DNA of 64,000 nt from Tubulanus polymorphus (taxonomy: Eukaryota; Nemertea; Palaeonemertea; Tubulaniformes; Tubulanidae). The notes beneath the pieces were generated by a model. It did not search any database. It was given only the letters and a program-made list of their open reading frames with translations, and was not told the origin of the DNA. The translations under genes were made by a program, and so were the position numbers. Of this stretch, positions 57,788-64,000 are shown piece by piece; position 1 is the stretch's first letter; each line of letters opens with the position of its first letter. The stretch spans positions 19,909,110 to 19,973,109 of the forward strand of contig NC_134030.1 in NCBI RefSeq assembly GCF_964204645.1. The letters are read 5' to 3'.

Positions 57788-60700
57788 GTGAGTATTGTGC
57801 GTTTTAATTTTAAGTTTATGATTTTATTGTGTGTGGATCTCTGTTATTAGGTTTCATCCGTAGAGTTTATGTTTGTGTTCTGAGAATAAAGTGAAAGTCT
57901 TCGAAGCCAACACGAGAAGTTACGCGCACTTTTTCTTGGAGATCCAGATACTATAACTGCATGTTTAAACGATTATTGGGATGATTTAGGGTGGTTTTTT
58001 TCAACGAAAATACTTTATTGGGAAATTTGGATTTTTCCACCTGAAGAAGATATTTCATTTTAGCAAATCTTAAAACGTGGCAAAATCATAACTCGAGATA
58101 GATTTGAAAATGCTTTTATGTTATTAATACTTAATAAAACGAATGCTGATTTGTTATATTTTGTAGATATCTGGTAACAGAAACAGCTACCGCTTGCCTG
58201 CTCAAAGATTGTTCCCGACGACAAAGAAGACAACATTATCGTATCGCATAAATACATTAGAATTTAAACAGAAAGTTGATATCTATGATGATGGATTGAG
58301 ATTAGCAGTTTTATCAGAGACGTGCGAGAGAGCTGGATTTTATATATATGATGGTGGTAATTTTACAGCTAGACGCTATGGTCCGTATTGTCCTGGTTAT
58401 GAATACAGTCGTAACGTCGTCAGTCTGATTACATCAGGAGGACAGGTTACTGTAGTAGGATACGCTTATAATGAACCTAAATCTGGGTCTCTCGGATTCA
58501 ATCCTACTGACTGTGACGGGTATGTTTTACAGGAAGGTGAAAATCAGATCAATATGACGTCACACTGCCTCACGATTACACCTGAAAACCGGCGCCTTCA
58601 TTTAGAAAATATTTATATATTATCAGAACACGAATATCAAATTTACACTTGTTCCCGTGGTTCAAATTCGTGTCCTGATGTTACTTTTACAACTCAATTA
58701 CTGAATAACAGTCTCTTATTGAATCATCTGATGATAAAAGGAAATAGTTATAGGTTCTGGAGAAGTTCAATGATGATTGTACTACGACGTAAATGTTTGG
58801 TGTTGATGATCTATCAAGATTCCCCGGTAGTTACTGCTAGTAGTTTTGCATACGTCCCGCCGATGCGAGAAAAATGTGGAGTCGCACAATCACCGAACTA
58901 TCCTCGATATTTTACACAACGCGGCAAATCTTTGTACTACTCATTTCATTACGACAAACATTTGAATTATTACATCAGATTCCTTTTCAAATTTATGGGA
59001 CACGCCTCGTGCAGCCCTTCTAGTAGTAATGCTGTTCGAGACCTGTTATTACTGGTACAGAGTATTTTTAAACCCGGTAGTGTTTTACTCCTTGTGGGGC
59101 TGCGTCGCCACGAGACTAAAATATGTGAAAATAACGCAGTACCGGGACTTGTATTGTACAGTCTACTCGGGTATGACGTTTACTTTGAAGCGAATAACTA
59201 TATCCCTTTATTTCAAATTCAATACACTTTACAACAATCGCCTTCACAAACACATCGAAATAATGACTGCGGATCAGATTTTCTAGATTCAGGTGTTTCG
59301 TGTATAAGATACATCAAACATGAACGTCTGAATTGGGAGAACGCTGAAATTTACTGTCAACAGAAATACGGTGGACATCTTCTCAGTATCAACTCTGAAC
59401 AGGAAATGATTGCTGGAAAAAAACTGTTCGCTACGAAACTTCTGCAGGAGGCGTATTCACAAGCGGCGCTGATTGTGATGATTGGATTGAAATGGCAGGT
59501 AATTTCAAATTATCGTTATGAACATGTTTACCAACATTCATTTAGTTTTGAACATGATTTTGAATTTGTTACGAATTCATTCATTCTCTACTAAAAGTTT
59601 AGAATCTTTCATATTAATTGAAACAGATTTCTATTAGTCAACGTGTAGAATATAACATAATCTTAATTTGATAAACTCAATTCAGACGCTTGATATAAGT
59701 TAGATATCCTAAAGCTAATCGCCATGAACACTTCTAAAACCATTTCGATCAATGAAACTGAATTTATTTTGAACAGGATGATGGTTATTACACGTGGACT
59801 GATGGAAAACCATTGAGCTACACAGAGTGGTTTAAACCTACTATAATAAACGAAACGATACCAGAAATTATTCAAGGATTGATATCTCCTCTACGAAAAC
59901 AACCGATAAATGACGTCAATATGCCGTGTACGGCGATGATACTGAATAATCCACGAGGATCAGCGAACTGGGTTCGATTCCCGTGTCAAATCGAGGAAAC
60001 TCGAACAACTTTCATTTGTGAGAAAGACAAAGATAACTCCTTATCTACTAACAATCACAAATTACCTGTTGTAGAAGAAAACTCTACTTATTATTCGGGG
60101 ATATTGAAATCAGTTAACTCCACGTGTTTAAAGGGATGGATTGGTATAGGAGGACATTGCTATCAGATACTTACAGCCTGGGATTCTCACAGATTGTCAA
60201 TTCGGGAAGCTGAGAAAATGTGTCTTAAAATCGGTGGTGAAATAGGTATAGTATCAAATGATGTTATAATTCAGCATTTGATTCAAATATTTCATTATGA
60301 ACATCAATATGGTGCTATACTGGCGAAGGCTACGGATAGTGAATTTCTTGCTCTGAATCCAGTTTTGACCAGAGATGAAATAACATATAAAAAAACGGTG
60401 AAATGGTCAGTGACTGCCTTTGATAATGTCACAGATGTAGCGCATTCAGTGCTATGTTCCTACAATGTAACTGGTGAAGAGTTGACTTCTATAAAAAGGT
60501 GTAAATCGTGGCAATTTGAATGTAACGATCAAAGATGTATCAGCGATCATCGCGTATGTGATACCAGAAACGACTGTCAACACGGTGAAGATGAACTCGA
60601 TTGTTCGGATTCAATCTTGCGCAGTCAGTTCCACTGTACTGATGAAAGAATTATATCAGTTAGTAATTTGTGTGATTTTGTACGAGATTGCGCAGACGGA

Positions 60701-63007
60701 TCAGATGAGAACTCGTGCTATCATACTTCATGTTCCTCTGAACAGTTTAAGTGTAGCAATGAACAATGTGTGGGTAAATATAATCGATGTGATGGACTGG
60801 TTGATTGTAAAGATAAATCTGATGAGATCGGCTGCTCTTCAGATGAATGTAACGGGTTTCTGTGTGTAAATGGTGAATGTATCAGTTCTCTGTTGTATCG
60901 GGATGGCGTTGTAGATTGTGCTGGTAGCCTCGAAGAAGATGAGATTGTCACCAACATAACAGTTACACCAAAGATTCACTGTACTACAGAGAACTACTGT
61001 ACGACTAGTTTCACAAACTTATGTAAGAAATCCGATGAACAAAGATGTTCTTTCGATTCTCCTCATTGTTATTCTAGACGTCACAGGTGCATTTTAGAAA
61101 GGATGTCGATTGGTTACCCGGTATGTAGAAGGCTCGAACATATACAAGGTTGTACTGATTTCAAATGTCCAGCTGGTGCTGCAAAATGTCCAGCATCTTA
61201 CTGTATACCGATGGGACAGGTGTGCGATGGTCGATCCGATTGTCCTAACTCAGAAGATGAGCGAAACTGCAAGACTTTGTCATGTCCTGGCATGTTTAAG
61301 TGTGGCCAAGAAAACCGATGCATACCTCAATCTGATATTTGTGATGGTGTCGTCAATTGTAAACATACCACCGATGACGAAGCGTTCTGTGACGTCATAT
61401 GTCCAAAGGACTGTAAATGTCAAGGTCATTTGATAGATTGCGATCATGCTGGTTTCGTAGAAATTACTGATCTTTTCTCGGCATCAACTCGAGTTCTGAT
61501 TTTGTCAAGAAACCAAGTTGTATTCAATGAGTCAACATTTTCTTCGTACCTCTATTTACATTTCCTTAATATTTCACGTAACAATTTGTCTTATATTGTT
61601 CCAAACGCGTTCTCAAACCTGCATAATCTACATACATTAGATCTTACCTATAACCACATAATATCATTTACCGAGAATACATTCGCCGGTTTGTATAGTT
61701 TGAAAAAACTTTTGTTTTTTGGAAATCCAGTGAGATATTTAAAAGAAGGCAGTTTTCATGGTTTAAAGTCATTGAGCGATCTCGATCTTCACGGACTTTC
61801 CTTGTCGTTACTCGGTGGAAATGTGTTCAGTGGTTTATCCGCTTTAGAGTCGTTAAATGTCAGCAGTAACGTGATCAAATATATTTCACCAAATGCGTTC
61901 GCCGGATTAACAAAACTAAGAAATCTGGATCTAACCAAAAATTCTGAAGTCATATCCGTACAAAGAAACGTTTTTGACAGTCTTACATTATTGAGTTCTT
62001 TGGCTTCTGACGCGTACAAATTTTGTTGCATGGTTCCGAATGTTGACCAGTGTCTCCCGGAAGCCGACCAATTTTCATCTTGTTCCGACCTGATGGGTAA
62101 CACTGTTCTTAGAGCAATCATTTGGGCGATCGCTTCATTCAGCTTTTTTGCCAACATAATCGTAATTTCACTCCGCGTTCAAGCGTTACGCATTTCATCC
62201 TCTGAATCACGTAACATATCCTCTGATATCCTAATCATTAATATTGCCACCTGCGATTTTCTCATGTCAATTTATCTTTTTCTGATCGCTGGAGCCGATT
62301 ACGTCTATAAAGGTGTTTATTTCCTCAATTCCGAAATGTGGACAGATAGTTCACTGTGTCGACTCGCTGGGATTTTAGTAACTCTTTCGTGCGAAGGGTC
62401 TTTGCTTTTTCTCCTGATTCTAACCCGTCAAAGATACTCGAATATCGTCGATCCATTTTCTGGAAGCCCAATTATATCATCGACATATGTGTTCGGTATT
62501 TGCTGTATATGCTGGATCATTTTGGGCAACATTTCAATGCTACCGTTGTCGTCATCTTCTTATTTCGGACATAACTTTTACGGCACAACTGGTGTTTGTT
62601 TACCAATGAATTTACTATCCATCGATGTCCACGCCTGGCAATATTCATTCGCTATTTTTGCCGTGTTTAACTCGGTCGTACTTGCTACAATAATGATGAC
62701 GTATGCACAGATGTATAGACTCGTATCTGGAAGCAGGTCCGGCTCGGGTAGAGCAGATCCTACCGAATTGGTTCTGGCGCGTAGGAGTTTAGTGATAAAT
62801 CTGTGTAATTTATTTTGCTGGTTACCGATAATTATCGTTCAGTTTTGCGCTGTATTCCGAGTAGAAATACCGAATCAAGTGGCGGCTTGGTTGGCGGTAC
62901 TTTTCCTACCGATCAACTCGTCACTGAATCCACTTCTTTACACCATCCTCACTATTGATATTAAATCTATTCGGGCCAGAAATAAACGCGTTTTGAAAAC
63001 TCGCTGA
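56567..63007 (+). CDS. Receptor copy R6: apparently intact CUB/C-type-lectin/LDLa/LRR GPCR
   Basis: Best complete copy: exons 56567-57787, 58167-59498 and 59777-63007, phase 0 junctions, about 1,927 residues. Order along the protein (approximate residues): signal peptide 1-35; CUB 43-150 and further CUB-like modules to about 750; a C-type-lectin-like domain about 770-930, split by intron 2; a second one about 965-1090; LDLa modules 1093-1390; LRRNT and LRRs 1392-1595; cysteine-rich hinge; 7TM 1626-1922; then a very short cytoplasmic tail. This ectodomain is larger than that of GRL101 as I remember it. It is a probable plasma-membrane signalling receptor. The 3' UTR has GATAAA at 63149-63154 instead of AATAAA. 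The start is uncertain: ATG at 56561, 56567 or 56606. Confidence 0.9.
58167..59498 (+). CDS. R6 exon 2: CUB-like modules and first half of a C-type-lectin-like domain
   Basis: It opens with a segment that differs in every copy (58167-58235). CUB-like sequence follows (CERAGFYIYDGGNFTARRYG; later EKCGVAQSPNYPRYF), then CGSDFLDSGVSCIRY and the lectin signature ENAEIYCQQKYGGHLLSIN. It ends ..GLKWQ at the donor CAG|GTAATT. Two further length-variable loops lie at about 58468-58503 and 59070-59102. Confidence 0.85.
59777..63007 (+). CDS. R6 exon 3: rest of lectin domain, second lectin-like domain, LDLa, LRR, 7TM
   Basis: The acceptor AACAG is followed by DDGYYTWTDGKPLSYTEW, completing the lectin fold begun in exon 2. 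This single 3.2-kb exon then encodes everything to the stop codon with no intron. Landmarks: LDLa block about 60500-61395, LRRNT CPKDCKC near 61400, TM1 from about 62099, TM3 ending RQRY, TM7 with NPLLY near 62930. The first lectin domain has no clear EPN or QPD sugar-specificity motif. Confidence 0.88.
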   Translation, partial: DDGYYTWTDGKPLSYTEWFKPTIINETIPEIIQGLISPLRKQPINDVNMPCTAMILNNPRGSANWVRFPCQIEETRTTFICEKDKDNSLSTNNHKLPVVEENSTYYSGILKSVNSTCLKGWIGIGGHCYQILTAWDSHRLSIREAEKMCLKIGGEIGIVSNDVIIQHLIQIFHYEHQYGAILAKATDSEFLALNPVLTRDEITYKKTVKWSVTAFDNVTDVAHSVLCSYNVTGEELTSIKRCKSWQFECNDQRCISDHRVCDTRNDCQHGEDELDCSDSILRSQFHCTDERIISVSNLCDFVRDCADGSDENSCYHTSCSSEQFKCSNEQCVGKYNRCDGLVDCKDKSDEIGCSSDECNGFLCVNGECISSLLYRDGVVDCAGSLEEDEIVTNITVTPKIHCTTENYCTTSFTNLCKKSDEQRCSFDSPHCYSRRHRCILERMSIGYPVCRRLEHIQGCTDFKCPAGAAKCPASYCIPMGQVCDGRSDCPNSEDERNCKTLSCPGMFKCGQENRCIPQSDICDGVVNCKHTTDDEAFCDVICPKDCKCQGHLIDCDHAGFVEITDLFSASTRVLILSRNQVVFNESTFSSYLYLHFLNISRNNLSYIVPNAFSNLHNLHTLDLTYNHIISFTENTFAGLYSLKKLLFFGNPVRYLKEGSFHGLKSLSDLDLHGLSLSLLGGNVFSGLSALESLNVSSNVIKYISPNAFAGLTKLRNLDLTKNSEVISVQRNVFDSLTLLSSLASDAYKFCCMVPNVDQCLPEADQFSSCSDLMGNTVLRAIIWAIASFSFFANIIVISLRVQALRISSSESRNISSDILIINIATCDFLMSIYLFLIAGADYVYKGVYFLNSEMWTDSSLCRLAGILVTLSCEGSLLFLLILTRQRYSNIVDPFSGSPIISSTYVFGICCICWIILGNISMLPLSSSSYFGHNFYGTTGVCLPMNLLSIDVHAWQYSFAIFAVFNSVVLATIMMTYAQMYRLVSGSRSGSGRADPTELVLARRSLVINLCNLFCWLPIIIVQFCAVFRVEIPNQVAAWLAVLFLPINSSLNPLLYTILTIDIKSIRARNKRVLKTR

Positions 63008-64000
63008 ACCATTCGACAGTCAAACCCTGACTATGCACTCTAATCAGAATGCTGCGAAATCTTTTCAGATGAAATATATTATATACATAAACAAATACGT
63101 AGCAAACGTGTGGACTCGAGAACGAACTGATACTTGCTTATACGTTCCGATAAAAAAAAAACTGACGACACTTCAAGATAATATCGCAAAATAATGAAAT
63201 CATCGAATGGGTTTCGAATCGTGTCCAGAAATACGACGTAGCGATAAGAATACACGCTAGGAGAGCTGTATAATGTCATCTAATATGAGTTGTAACACCG
63301 ATTATCCTGACAGTTAATTACGTTTATTTATATCAGGATGATTTAAAAATTATGTAAGCTGGAAATAAAGGTGTCAAATAGTGGTACATGTTCTACGTTC
63401 ATCGATTTTAAACCGTATTTGAGCGCTTCAATGTTTATTCGAAGGATAAAGCTTGCGTTGCTTTCGTCCATTCAAAGTCCTAAGTCCGGAGTAGGTGGGA
63501 TCACTTCAAATGCGTGTCGATCCATATGGACATTATCGGCGCTGTTAAAGGTGATCTACGTCTTTTGAATTCAGTCGTGTCCAGTATGTTCTTGCCAGTT
63601 TCTCGTTTATTAATCTTTTGCAGCCTCGGCTTTCAACACTCCCCTGACAAAGGATAAATATCGTATAATGACAAAGGATAAGTATCGTCTAATGCACTGA
63701 GTTAGGTGTACTCGGGCCCACAACGGGAACGACAATTGAATCAATCGCTCAACACTGATCAGAATGATTACCGAGTTCCGATGCATCTTCGCCGTGTGAA
63801 CAAGTCCGTCACAGTACACAGTAAACACCGCCGACACTCGGAATTTTTCCAGACCGTACGTCCACAACGATAAGTATTCCTTCAATGAGGTGAGGCAAAA
63901 TATCGCAACCAGGTATTTTAGGATCGCAAATATTCTGAGCAGGTGGTACGTACAAATTTGTAAATTCGAGAAAAAAAAATTGTAAGAAATAACCGTGAAA
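63008..64000. other. R6 3' UTR and start of a long-type spacer
   Basis: It matches the spacer after R2 to the end of the window. GATAAA at 63149-63154 stands where the other copies have AATAAA. A further peptide gene would be expected beyond the window if the pattern continues. Confidence 0.6.
63610..63960 (-). pseudogene. GPCR TM2-TM3 relic, third copy
   Basis: The minus-strand frame is open and nearly the same as 16155-16500, including SVIILISVERLIQLSFPLW. The 24-bp duplication is present at 63646-63693. Confidence 0.45.

Noticed and set aside
1-64000. The array as an assembly artefact
   Set aside because: Copies differ in lesions, insertions, loops and spacer type, so most are real. Very similar blocks (R2/R5, P3/P4) could still hide local assembly switches, and long reads would settle this.

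Overview
The window is invertebrate nuclear DNA. Genes have GT-AG introns, AATAAA poly(A) signals and TATA boxes, and the spacers hold tRNA-derived SINEs, non-LTR reverse-transcriptase relics, a solo LTR and inverted-repeat elements. The main protein resembles the GRL101/relaxin-receptor-like branch of leucine-rich-repeat GPCRs, best known from molluscs. A lophotrochozoan is therefore my best guess, but the sequence does not prove it.

The whole 64 kb is one head-to-tail tandem array, all on the + strand, with a period of about 10.8 to 13.3 kb. Each unit carries two genes. (1) A giant three-exon receptor gene of about 1,930 codons: signal peptide, several CUB or CUB-like modules, two C-type-lectin-like domains, about seven LDL-receptor class A modules, a leucine-rich-repeat block and a rhodopsin-type 7TM domain ending in an NPxxY-type motif. 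(2) A tiny three-exon gene for a secreted peptide of about 26 residues with six cysteines spaced C-x6-C-x5-CC-x3-C-x4-C, compatible with an inhibitor-cystine-knot fold. Its TATA box, non-coding first exon, signal-peptide exon, mature-peptide exon and poly(A) signal recur in every complete copy.

Layout: receptor R1 (1-2800, 5' end outside the window); peptide P1 (4895-5556); R2 (7315-15556, split by a 1.76-kb inverted-repeat element); P2 (18195-18830); R3 (20627-27689, frameshifted); P3 (28999-29659); R4 (31450-39597, nonsense codon, second copy of the same element and a 14-bp deletion); P4 (40901-41562); R5 (43340-49832, open); P5 (54258-54918); R6 (56567-63007, open); then the start of another spacer. 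R1 (visible part), R5 and R6 look functional; R2, R3 and R4 look like pseudogenes. All five peptide genes look intact.

Spacers are of two kinds. The short kind follows R1, R3 and R4. The long kind follows R2, R5 and R6 and carries a minus-strand relic resembling TM2-TM3 of another class A GPCR. Each peptide-gene intron holds the same tRNA-derived SINE, and each complete spacer upstream of a receptor holds the same minus-strand reverse-transcriptase relic, so both predate amplification. R5 and its upstream flank are a clear mosaic of sequence otherwise seen in the R3-R4 spacer, the R2-R3 spacer and R2.

How the genes may work together is inference: a secreted disulfide-rich peptide gene co-amplified one-to-one with an LRR-GPCR whose ectodomain varies in discrete loops suggests a ligand-receptor or recognition system. 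Nothing in the sequence proves binding.
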